A stretch of DNA of 64,000 nt from Terrimicrobiaceae bacterium (GTDB lineage Bacteria > Verrucomicrobiota > Verrucomicrobiia > Chthoniobacterales > JAATET01). Positions 53,764 through 64,000 of this stretch are shown here, in pieces. Location of the stretch: the NCBI GenBank assembly GCA_028713285.1, contig JAQTOP010000006.1:1-64000 (forward strand). The letters run 5' to 3'. Below the pieces are notes generated by a model. It did not search any database and had not been told where the DNA came from. It saw only the letters and a list, made by a program, of their open reading frames with translations. Position 1 is the stretch's first letter, and each line of letters starts with the position of its first letter. The position numbers and the translations under genes were made by a program.

Positions 53764-56168
53764 TCAATCCTCCCAAATAAAGTTCTCGAGCCGCAAGTGC
53801 TTTACACGCTCCTTCGCCTCGCCGGCGCGCGGTCCCGGCACGGCGGCCATCTTTTCGTAGATGGCGGCGGCCTCCTTCAGCCTTTCACGATTGATGAGAA
53901 GCTGCGCCGCGGCAAATCCGGCTTTGTAATACCAGAAATACTCCGGCTGCCGGTCGCGCGGCGCGACAAGCACCTCGTAGTATGCGGAGAGGGCGCCGTC
54001 CACGTCGCCCGCCTGCTCACTCGCCGCGGCGGCGTGCGTGAGCGCCTCGTTCCGCTCGGAGGGCAATGCATCGGGAGAGCCCGCGATGGCGCGCCATTCC
54101 TTGATCGCGTCCTGGAGGCGCTCGGGCTGGGCATGACTGAGGGCCAGCAGCGCATCGCCCTTTTTCAAACGGGCGGCGAGGCGCAGCCGCGCGTCCTTCG
54201 TCGTCGCGATCAGGCTGTCGAGCGTCTCCACGCTGTCCTTGGGCCTCCCGCGGGCGCTTTGCAGGATCGCCTGCTCCCAGCGCGCCTGTTCGGCGAGGAC
54301 GCCGGATTTCTCCTGGGCGACGTCCTCGAGCAGCGGCGAGATCGCCTCCTCGATCTGCTCCGGCACCATGCTGCCGGCAGCCGCCCGCGCCGCAAGGAAC
54401 AGCGCGCTCTGGCGCAACGCCGGATCGCTGGTGCTGCGACCGGCCTCCTCGAACTGAAATCGCGCGCCCCGGTAATCTCCACCCCGCATGAGCACCTCCC
54501 CCCACTTCATGCGCACTTCCGCTTCGTGCTCGGAATCCGGATGGTGCGCGATAAAATCCTCCGCGGCCCGGGCCACCCCATCCACAGCCTTCGTCGATCC
54601 GTCGTCCGCAAGATAGACCGCGAAGTAATCCCTCTGGTCATCGTTGCCCGCCGCAGCGGAATTCGATACGCGCCGATACTCGGACCTCGCGCCGGCCAGG
54701 TCGCCGCGCTGCCAGCGCCATTCCGCGAGAGCGAGCCGCGCCCGGTCGCCGACCACCCCGCCGTGATCCGCGAGCCAGGCCAGTTGCTCGCCGGCATCAG
54801 GATTCCCGAACCGGGCATTCTGAAACGCCTGCGCCAGTTCGATCCTCCGAGCCGTCCCCGCGCTCTGCTTGCGCAATGCGCTGAAGATTTCCGCCGCCAG
54901 CGGTTCGTTGCCCGCGACGATTGCAGACAGCGCCGCATTCGCCAGAGCCTCCTCCGCGATGCCTGGGTCGAGGTTCGCCGCCGCCACGAAGGTTTTCGAG
55001 GCTGCGGAATAGTCGCGGGCTTGATACTCCGTCGCACCCCGTAGAAATCGCAACTTCGCCCCGTCCGCACGATCCGCCGGCTCGCCGCTCGACGTGACGA
55101 GAGCGGTGGCGGACGCCGTTTGACCCGATGCGACGAGGAGCCGCGCGAGGCGAATAGTCGCCGCAATGCGCAGCGGCTGCTGCGGATATTGTTTGATAAA
55201 TCCGCCGTAGTTCCGAATCGCCCGGTCTGTCCGCCCCTGTCGCTCGTCGTGGCGGGCAAGGTAATATCCAGCCGCCGCGGCGAGCGCAGGATTACGGTCG
55301 TCGTTCTCCCACTGCTTGAGCGTCGCGTTCGAGGGCTCTTTCTCGCGGCTGCGCACTTCGTCGAGTTTCGCAAGCAATTCGCCGATCAGCGGACTGCCGG
55401 GATTCTCGCGCACGAACGACTCGATCCGCGACTCGGCCTTCTCATTGTCGCCGCCCCGGGAAAGCGCTTCGGCCTCGCCGATCGCCAATCCGGCTGCCAG
55501 CCTGCGATCACGCGGATCGAAATCGTCGTAAATCCGCGCCGCATTCCCGGACTTTCCGGTATCCAGGGCGACCCGTCCCAAGAGGTAGCTTCGGAGATCC
55601 TTGTCTTTTCGGCTGCCCGGCCGGACCGCGTCGAGCAACCGCTTCGCCTCGTCGGGACGTCCACTCTCGATAAATATCGTCGCGCTGGCGAGCTGCGCCG
55701 CGGAGTGCCGGGCGCTCCCAGTCGGAATTGCCAGATAAACGCCAAGCGCCTCCGGTGAGCGGCCGAGCGCCTCCAGCATGCGGCCGCTCCCAAAGTTCGC
55801 CTCTTCGCGCAGGGCGGCATCCGCATGGGCGGCGCGCCGATAGTCCTCGAACGCCGCGGCGTAGTCGCCCTTCTGCGCACGCGCCTGCGCTCGCCAAAAG
55901 ATAACTTCCGGGTCGTCGCGATAAATGGTTTTCCGCATCCAGTCGATCGCCTCGGCCTCGCGGCCAGACTCGATGAGGCAGCGCGCCAGCTCGACGATCA
56001 CCGACACAGCCTGCCGTCCTGTCGCCTCGCCAGCGGAGCGTTTGAGATCGTAGATCGCCGCTTGCGGCACGCCATCCGTCCGCGCGGCGCGTCCGCGCGC
56101 AAGGGCATCCTCGACGTCCCCGGCCACCGCCGACGGAATTGCCGCGAGCAGAATGAGACAGCGCCAGT

Positions 56169-56172
<4 letters not shown>
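53764..56172 (-). CDS. Large exported TPR protein
   Basis: An 802-residue protein with a signal peptide (MNWRCLILLAAIPSAVAG, likely cut after VAG) followed by TPR-like helical repeats nearly to the end, in two blocks (about 20-430 and 440-790), for example EAIDWMRKTIYRDDPEVIFW and FIAHHPDSEHEAEVRMKWGE. Probably a periplasmic scaffold like the YbgF/BamD or gliding-type TPR proteins; partner unknown. The start ATG overlaps the uvrA stop by four bases; translation coupling to a repair gene is odd but both are on the leftward transcript. Confidence 0.8.
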
Positions 56173-59063
<2,891 letters not shown>

Positions 59064-59145
59064 GCGGTGAATCGCGCAGTATAAGCCACGCCGCCCCGCG
59101 CCTGCCCACGAAAAACGCTCCGTCTTTTGCCAATGCGCCCCGGGC

Positions 59146-60165
59146 GTGCTATCAAACATCCAGCCAGTGAATATCCGCCGCATCCCGCCCCTGCTGCTTC
59201 TCGCGGCTTCCTTTCACGCGTCCGCCTTGAGCGCATTCGCAGTCGTCCGCCGGGACGACCGGCCCGATTCGGCATATCGGAAGCTGGGGAATCGAGCGGC
59301 ATTCAATCCGGTCGGCCGGGTGGAGATCGACTACGGGAATGGATTCGAAGCCATCGGCACCGCGACGCTCTACGGACGCGACCGGCTCGTAAGCGCCGCG
59401 CACGTCTTCGACAGCGAAGCGCTCGCCGGCGCGCAGAGCGTGCGAATCAATTTCGGCCGCGGGCGGATTCAAACCATCGATTTCGGCACCTCCGGCGTCG
59501 TGAACATCCACCCGGGCTACAATCCATCGACACTGCGCAACGATGTGTCGGTCGTCTTCCTTTCGCAGCCATTCACGCTCGCGCCCGCCCGGCTTTATAC
59601 GGGAAAAAGGATTCGTCTTGGCGCCGCGATCACTTTCGTCGGCTACGGGGACACCGGAACCGGCCTGACCGGCAGCAGCCAGTTCTCCATCATCAAACGC
59701 GGCGGACAAAACGCACTGGGCAGATACGTCGCCGGCGGCGCCGATTTCGAAGTCGATTTCGACCGCCCGGGCACCGTTGCATACAACTCATTGGGAAGCA
59801 GCAACGCGCTGCGGCTCGAGGGCCTTCTTGGCCCGGGCGACAGCGGCGGCTCCGTCTGGGTGCGCAGGAACGGGCGATGGAGGGTCGTCGGCATCAACGA
59901 CTATGGCCTGGATTGGTTTCCAAACGGGCGCGGCAACGGCGTGAATGACGACTACGGCGACCGCAGCGGATTCGTCTATCTGCCGCGCTACGCGAAGTGG
60001 ATGTCCTCGCTGCCTCAGCCGAACTTCAATGCCTCCCGCGGGCTGCCCTCCGCCGCGCTCGCGGCCGTGCCGGAGCCGGCGCCGATCCTCCTGCTCGGAC
60101 TCGCGGGAGCCACCCTGCTGATCTTTCGCCGCCGCGCCGGCGCACTCAATTGCCCGACTTGCTGA
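59146..60165 (+). CDS. Trypsin-like serine protease with PEP-CTERM sorting signal
   Basis: Exported S1-type protease of 339 residues (GTG at 59146 or 59167). Signal peptide RRIPPLLLLAASFHASALSA. Catalytic triad visible: His in RLVSAAHVF, Asp in LRNDVSVVFL, Ser in LGPGDSGGSVWV. The C-terminus is a PEP-CTERM: AVPEPAPILLLGLAGATLL, then IFRRRAGALNC, so the protein is predicted to be processed by an exosortase (EpsH/XrtA type) and placed in the envelope or exopolysaccharide. No exosortase gene is in the window. Confidence 0.88.
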   Translation: MLSNIQPVNIRRIPPLLLLAASFHASALSAFAVVRRDDRPDSAYRKLGNRAAFNPVGRVEIDYGNGFEAIGTATLYGRDRLVSAAHVFDSEALAGAQSVRINFGRGRIQTIDFGTSGVVNIHPGYNPSTLRNDVSVVFLSQPFTLAPARLYTGKRIRLGAAITFVGYGDTGTGLTGSSQFSIIKRGGQNALGRYVAGGADFEVDFDRPGTVAYNSLGSSNALRLEGLLGPGDSGGSVWVRRNGRWRVVGINDYGLDWFPNGRGNGVNDDYGDRSGFVYLPRYAKWMSSLPQPNFNASRGLPSAALAAVPEPAPILLLGLAGATLLIFRRRAGALNCPTC

Positions 60166-61334
60166 GCCGCTCGACCGGCTGGTCGTGCAGCAGGGCGTGC
60201 GCCTCGCGCAGCAAGCCGGGAATGCGGTCCGCGAACGGATTCGCAGCGACGGCGGCCCGCAGCGCCCCCTCGTCGAAGTCGCCCGCGGGATGCCCCGGGA
60301 ACCAATGATCCGCCTGGCCGAGCAGGTTGTATCGCATTTTTCCAAATTCCACGAAATCCAGCGCCTTCGCGTAGTTGGACAGGCGGAGGATCTCCCACAC
60401 GTTCACTCCGCCGGGTATCGCGTCCCATTCCGGCAGGCCCTCATCCCAGCGCGCAAGCCAGTCGGTGCCCAGCGTGCGGGCCATTTCGCTCCGCAATCTG
60501 GCGTCGATTTCGGCGACGACGGGGGCGGCATTCTCCCATTTCCCGAGGGCCGCGAGATGCGCATCGAAGTCGCCGGGCTTCGCCGCGCCGATGCTGAGCG
60601 TATGCACCTCCGGCCGGAGCAGGCAGTAGAGGTCATTAAACTCCATCGGCGCAAGCAGCTCGCAGAGCCGGGGCAAACTTCGCGGGCGGCTCATAGAGTT
60701 TTCCGCCCTTGTCGTTCGGGCTGATGATGAACACCCCCATGTCCTGGCGGGTGGCCGCCTGGATCGCGGGCCAGTTGATGTCGTTCACCCAATACCAGTG
60801 AAGATTCACATAATCGAATTCCCCGCTCTCGATGGCCTCGATGATGAGCCGCTTCGAGCCGTGGGTGGAAAAACCGACGTGCCCCACGCGCCCCTCGCGC
60901 TGGAGCCGCCGCACCGCTTCGAGGCAGCCTCCCTTGCGCAGGGACCAGTCGAGCAATTCGTCGGTATTGATCCCGTGCAGCGAGAGCAGATCGACGCGGT
61001 CGAGCTTCAGCATCGCCATCGACGTCTCGAAGGTTTCGAGAAACTCGCGCGGCCTGGCGCGCGGGCTGACCTTTGTCTGGACGACGATCTTCTCCCGCGG
61101 CAGCGTGGGAAGAATGCGGCCCAACTGCATTTCGGAAGAGCCGTAGCCGCGCGCGGTCTCGATGTGATTGATCCCGATTTCGAGCGCGCGGCGAATCGTC
61201 GCCTCGAGGTTCGCCTGGCCGTCGGCCGGGATGTCCTCCGGCTTTGCGTCGGTCCACGAATTTTGAAAACGCATACCGCCGCAGGAGAATACGGGCATCC
61301 GCAATTCGGTGCGGCCAAATCGTCGGTAGAGCAT
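60146..61334 (-). pseudogene. Aldo/keto reductase (COG1453-type) with one frameshift
   Basis: The N-terminal 232 residues read MLYRRFGRTELRMPVFSCGG, HIETARGYGSSEMQLGR, VQTKVSPRARP, VDLLSLHGIN, WYWVNDINWPAI, FIISPNDKGGKLYEPPAKF and then stop early. The adjoining frame continues with LCELLAPMEFNDLYCLLRPE, VHTLSIGAAKPGDFD and DWLARWDEGLPEWDAIPGG to 60146, as full-length members do (about 390 residues). A single-base change near 60665 would restore one frame. The conserved Tyr (ARGYG) and Lys (QTKV) are present. It is either a fresh pseudogene or a sequence error. Confidence 0.75.
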
Positions 61335-61343
61335 TTTCCTTCG

Positions 61344-62408
61344 TTACGATACCGGCGCGAGTTCCGCCAACACTTCCACTTCGGCCGTCTGCGGGAACAT
61401 GTCGAACGGCGTCGCCGCCGCGAGCCGATATGTGCCTGACAGACCCTTGATATCGCGGGCAAGCGTGGCCGGATTGCACGAGACGTAAAGAATTCGCGCC
61501 ACGCGGTTCGCCGTCAGCAAGTCGAGCACGCGCGCATCCACGCCCTGGGAGGGCGGATCGAGGATCACCGTCGCGCGCGCAGGATCGATGCCGGCAAGAA
61601 CCTCGCCGAGTCGCTCGGAAACGTCCCCCTCGATGTAGCTCTCGTTTGCCGCCGCCCGGGTCCGCGCCTGCGCGACGCTGCGCTCGTTCCACTCGATGCC
61701 CGTCGCCCGCTCGAACTTCGCCGCCAGCCGGTTCGCGAAAAATCCATCCCCGCAGTAGGCGTCAATCAGGCTGCCTCCGCCGTCGCCGCAGGCATTTTCC
61801 ACTGCATCGAGCAGCAGCGCGGCAACGGCGTCGTTCGTTTGATGAAATCCAAACCGCTCGTTATGCTCCCGCAATGTGCGCGCGCCCTCGCGCCACCGCT
61901 CCCGGCGCAGCTCCATCAGGCCCGCATTCACCGCATCGGACGCGAGCAGGCACACCTCGATATCGACGAGCCCGGCGCCGTCGCGGCGATGGAAACCGAT
62001 TCGACCGCCAATGCGATGCACGGTGATGCGGTTGCGATATCCGTAAGGCAGGGGCGACGCGACCGCCGGCTGCACCGGAGGCGCCTCGATGCCACCCAGC
62101 CGGCGCAGCACCTCGCGCACCTGGTTCGTTTTGATTTCCAGCTGCAAGTCATGCGCCGCGTGCTGATACGAGCATCCGCCGCACTTGCCAAAATACGGGC
62201 ACGGCGGCTTCACCCGGCGCGGCGACGCCTCGCTCACGCGGTCGAGTTGCGCCTCGACGAAGCGCTTCGTCTCGCGCACCACGCGCACCCTCACCCGCTC
62301 GCTGGGCAGCGCGTCGGGCACAAAGCACACCCGCCCGTCCGCCAGCCGCCCCACCGCCTTCCCGCCGAAGGCTATGTCCGTGATATCGATCGTTTCAGGT
62401 TCGGTCAC
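61344..62408 (-). CDS. RNA uracil-5-methyltransferase family (RlmD/TrmA type)
   Basis: SAM-dependent RNA methyltransferase of 354 residues from the GTG at 62408 (MTEPETIDITDIAFGGKAVG). N-terminal TRAM domain (about 1-60), iron-sulfur motif CPYFGKCGGCSYQH (about 68-82), SAM-binding SLIDAYCGDGFFANRLA, catalytic region VILDPPSQGVDARVL and nucleophilic cysteine in ILYVSCNPATLARDI. Substrate (23S rRNA or tRNA) not assignable. The frame continues upstream to 62468, but that is inside a terminator of the preceding gene. Confidence 0.9.
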   Translation of the reverse strand: MTEPETIDITDIAFGGKAVGRLADGRVCFVPDALPSERVRVRVVRETKRFVEAQLDRVSEASPRRVKPPCPYFGKCGGCSYQHAAHDLQLEIKTNQVREVLRRLGGIEAPPVQPAVASPLPYGYRNRITVHRIGGRIGFHRRDGAGLVDIEVCLLASDAVNAGLMELRRERWREGARTLREHNERFGFHQTNDAVAALLLDAVENACGDGGGSLIDAYCGDGFFANRLAAKFERATGIEWNERSVAQARTRAAANESYIEGDVSERLGEVLAGIDPARATVILDPPSQGVDARVLDLLTANRVARILYVSCNPATLARDIKGLSGTYRLAAATPFDMFPQTAEVEVLAELAPVS

Positions 62409-62468
62409 CCATCGACGGTAGGTCCCGGCGGGCGGCGAAGCCATTCCGCTTTCCGCCAAAAAACACAA

Positions 62469-62498
62469 ATCCCGCGGGTTTTGGAAAACCCGCGGGAT
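62469..62498 (-). terminator. Strong hairpin terminator after hsp20 genes
   Basis: Perfect 14-base stem ATCCCGCGGGTTTT / AAAACCCGCGGGAT with a 2-base loop, followed on the minus strand by TTGTGTTTTTT. It lies 24 bases after the end of the first Hsp20 gene, in its direction of transcription. Confidence 0.85.
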
Positions 62499-62522
62499 GT
62501 TCAGTGTCCGGTTGCTCTCGCC

Positions 62523-62897
62523 TTACTTCACGGCAATGCGCCGGGGCTTCGCGCCTTCGGCCTTCGGCAGGCGCACGGTCAGCAGACCCTGCTCGATTCC
62601 CGCCTCGATCCGCGACGAGTCGATGCTCGGGTCCAGGTCGAACGCACGGCGGTAGTCTGCTTCGGACGACTCGCGATAGACCGCCCCCTCGGCGGTTCCG
62701 TTGCCTGGCCGGTGGCCGGTCAGCGTGAGTTTGCCGTCCTCGAACGTGACCTCGACGCCGCTCTTCGGCACGCCGGGCATTTCCGCCTCGAGCGTGTAGC
62801 CGTCGGCATCCTGATGAATGTTCACGGCGGGAACGACGAAGTTTGCGAATTGCGCGCGCGCGGGTGACGCAGGTTTGGTTTCAACAATTTGGCTCAT
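62523..62897 (-). CDS. Small heat-shock protein, Hsp20 family
   Basis: Alpha-crystallin-domain holdase of 124 residues. The domain covers about 25-118: VPAVNIHQDADGYTLEAEMP, GVEVTFEDGKLTLTGHR, YRRAFDLDPSIDSSRIEAGI, and the hallmark GLLTVRLPKAEGAKPRRIAV. The N-terminal arm is short (MSQIVETKPASPARAQ). Second gene of a two-hsp20 operon ending in a strong terminator; 25 bases separate it from the first. Confidence 0.95.
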   Translation of the reverse strand: MSQIVETKPASPARAQFANFVVPAVNIHQDADGYTLEAEMPGVPKSGVEVTFEDGKLTLTGHRPGNGTAEGAVYRESSEADYRRAFDLDPSIDSSRIEAGIEQGLLTVRLPKAEGAKPRRIAVK

Positions 62898-62922
62898 GGT
62901 ATTTACCTCCGATTGGTTTGAA

Positions 62923-63381
62923 CTATTTGACTTTCACTTCGATCTTGCGCGGTTTCGCCTCCTCCGCCTTGGGCAGAGTAACCGTAAGGACGCCGTCCGT
63001 GTAGGTGGCGGCGACACCGTCGGACTTCACCGCCGCGGGCAGGGTCACCGTGCGGCTGAACTCCCCGAAGAATCGTTCACTGCGGAAGCTTTCGCCGTCG
63101 CGCTGTTCGGATTCGGATTTCCGCTCGCCGGAGATCGTGATGTTGTCGTCGTGCAGCGAAATATCGAAGTCTTCCTTCTTCAATCCCGCCGCATCGAGTT
63201 TCACCGTGACGTTTTCCGCATCTTCGTAAATGTCGAGAACCGGAGCCCAAGCCCGCCCTCCGGCGGCTTGCGTTCCCGTTCCGGCCAGCTCAAAGGCCGA
63301 ATCCAGCAAATCCCGAAGGGATGACAGGCGGTCGAATGACGACCAAGGTGCGAGTTGTGGTTGGTAGCTAATAAGTCTCAT
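62923..63381 (-). CDS. Small heat-shock protein, Hsp20 family
   Basis: Alpha-crystallin protein of 152 residues, start MRLISYQPQLAPWSSFDRL, a typical N-terminal arm, preceded by GGAGG 8-9 bases before the ATG. Crystallin domain about 45-148: VLDIYEDAENVTVKLDAAGL, FDISLHDDNITISGERK, and the end GVLTVTLPKAEEAKPRKIEV. First gene of the hsp20 pair; its upstream region is unusually AT-rich. Confidence 0.95.
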   Translation of the reverse strand: MRLISYQPQLAPWSSFDRLSSLRDLLDSAFELAGTGTQAAGGRAWAPVLDIYEDAENVTVKLDAAGLKKEDFDISLHDDNITISGERKSESEQRDGESFRSERFFGEFSRTVTLPAAVKSDGVAATYTDGVLTVTLPKAEEAKPRKIEVKVK

Positions 63382-63644
63382 ATGATTATTCCTCCAGTTG
63401 ATGTTTGAGTTTCCTCTCACAGCTATCAAACAGCTTCACTCATGCCGTAGGATTTCTGGCGGCTACAAATTCGACATTACTTACTTATCGAACGCTACTT
63501 ATGCAATGAATGGCGCTCACAGGTGACAATCCATACACGCGCCATAATGTCACGTATATGAGTCAACAACAGACAGCGAATATAAGCCATTGTGACTCAT
63601 TTACGATACTCCGATTCCGAAAAAACATCCGAAAACCCGAAGAC
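63382..63644 (-). promoter_or_regulatory. AT-rich control region upstream of hsp20 pair
   Basis: A 263-base gene-free stretch between the first hsp20 gene and the GspF gene. It is clearly AT-richer than its surroundings. It contains a perfect separated inverted repeat ATGAGTCA (63558-63565) and TGACTCAT (63593-63600), and further GTGAC/GTCAC words near 63522 and 63549. No CIRCE element (TTAGCACTC-N9-GAGTGCTAA) is seen. A repressor or activator site is inferred. Confidence 0.4.
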
Positions 63645-64000
63645 CTACTGCACCAGCGAGCTCAAGGTCTGATAGTAGCCCAGATAAAAGCTGACGATTT
63701 TCCAGGCCAGCACGAGCGCGATCATGACATAGATCATCCTGGGCACCGCTTTTGAAATGAAATCCAGGCGCGAATTGAACTGCTCCGAGAAGCGCGTGGC
63801 CTGGCGCTCCATTTCCTCATCGAGCCGGCCGGAAGCTTCGCCGACCTGGAATGCCCGGTCGATGGCCTCCGGAAATGCCCGGGTCCGCGCGACAGCCGAG
63901 CCGAGCGCGGCGCCGCCCTTCACGGCCGCGACCGCTTCGTCGGCGCCGCGCTGGAAGAGTGCGCTGCCGCTCGCGGTCGCAGAACGGTTCATTGCCGAAA
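63645..64000 (-). CDS. Type II secretion / type IV pilus platform protein (C-terminal part)
   Basis: The last 117 residues of a GspF/PilC inner-membrane platform protein; the N-terminal part lies beyond the right edge. Visible: a T2SSF repeat with GADEAVAAVKGGAALGSAVA, FPEAIDRAFQVGEASGRLDE, and the final transmembrane helix IYVMIALVLAWKIVSFYLGY. It would work with the prepilin peptidase at 14697-15791, although the two are far apart. Confidence 0.85.
   Translation of the reverse strand, partial: SAMNRSATASGSALFQRGADEAVAAVKGGAALGSAVARTRAFPEAIDRAFQVGEASGRLDEEMERQATRFSEQFNSRLDFISKAVPRMIYVMIALVLAWKIVSFYLGYYQTLSSLVQ

Overview
The window is a GC-rich (65% or so by eye) bacterial chromosome segment. 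Gene content points to the Verrucomicrobiota: a PEP-CTERM-anchored serine protease, DUF5069, a short IlvD, a prepilin peptidase with a large soluble insert, LPS-type genes (arabinose-5-phosphate isomerase, sedoheptulose-7-phosphate isomerase, MsbA-like exporter) and several families of short dispersed repeats of a kind I associate with that phylum. This assignment rests on family knowledge, not on a search.

Layout. 0-8.7 kb: the 5' part of rarA (running off the left edge), a universal stress protein, a glycosyltransferase with a small secreted partner, KdsD, EF-P, an Mrr-type restriction enzyme, a membrane metalloprotease-like protein coupled to a MidA methyltransferase, and an NHL beta-propeller protein. 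8.7-16.9 kb: a long leftward run with bioF, pdxJ, a DUF5069 gene, purH, an MsbA-like exporter, prepilin peptidase, gmhA and an unknown gene, several joined by 4-base stop/start overlaps. 17-21.3 kb: a rightward set of lipoprotein, STAS antagonist, SpoIIE-type phosphatase, grpE and dnaJ, which joins a partner-switching module to chaperones. 21.3-30 kb: a hybrid histidine kinase, followed by a stress/accessory block (SDR, DUF3008, ROK kinase with HAD phosphatase, YciE/F, CsbD, DUF1328, response regulator) with two decayed genes. 30-33.4 kb: NAD(P)HX repair enzyme, a DUF697 pseudo-GTPase, a peroxiredoxin.

33.6-43.2 kb lies between tRNA-Asn and tRNA-Lys. It carries a bacterial NHEJ set (Ku and a LigD split into two coupled genes), a DUF72 protein, small lipoprotein and membrane proteins, a CBS protein, and a high density of broken genes (DUF3008, DUF4142, DUF3142). 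It reads like an accessory island in decay, although no integrase is visible.

43.2-64 kb returns to housekeeping genes: peroxiredoxin, TPR lipoprotein, ilvD, phosphohexomutase, class V aminotransferase, a large TPR protein coupled to uvrA, RNA methyltransferase, two Hsp20 genes and the C-terminus of a GspF/PilC platform protein at the right edge. The main exception is a 1,232-residue protein directly behind ilvD. It has the C-A-T-TE architecture of a nonribosomal peptide synthetase module, but the key residue I examined is replaced or deleted in every domain; I regard it as the most unusual object in the window.

A second unusual item is a palindromic repeat found twice, each time between convergent genes. 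Its arms supply a run of serine codons and a TAA stop to the genes that run into it.
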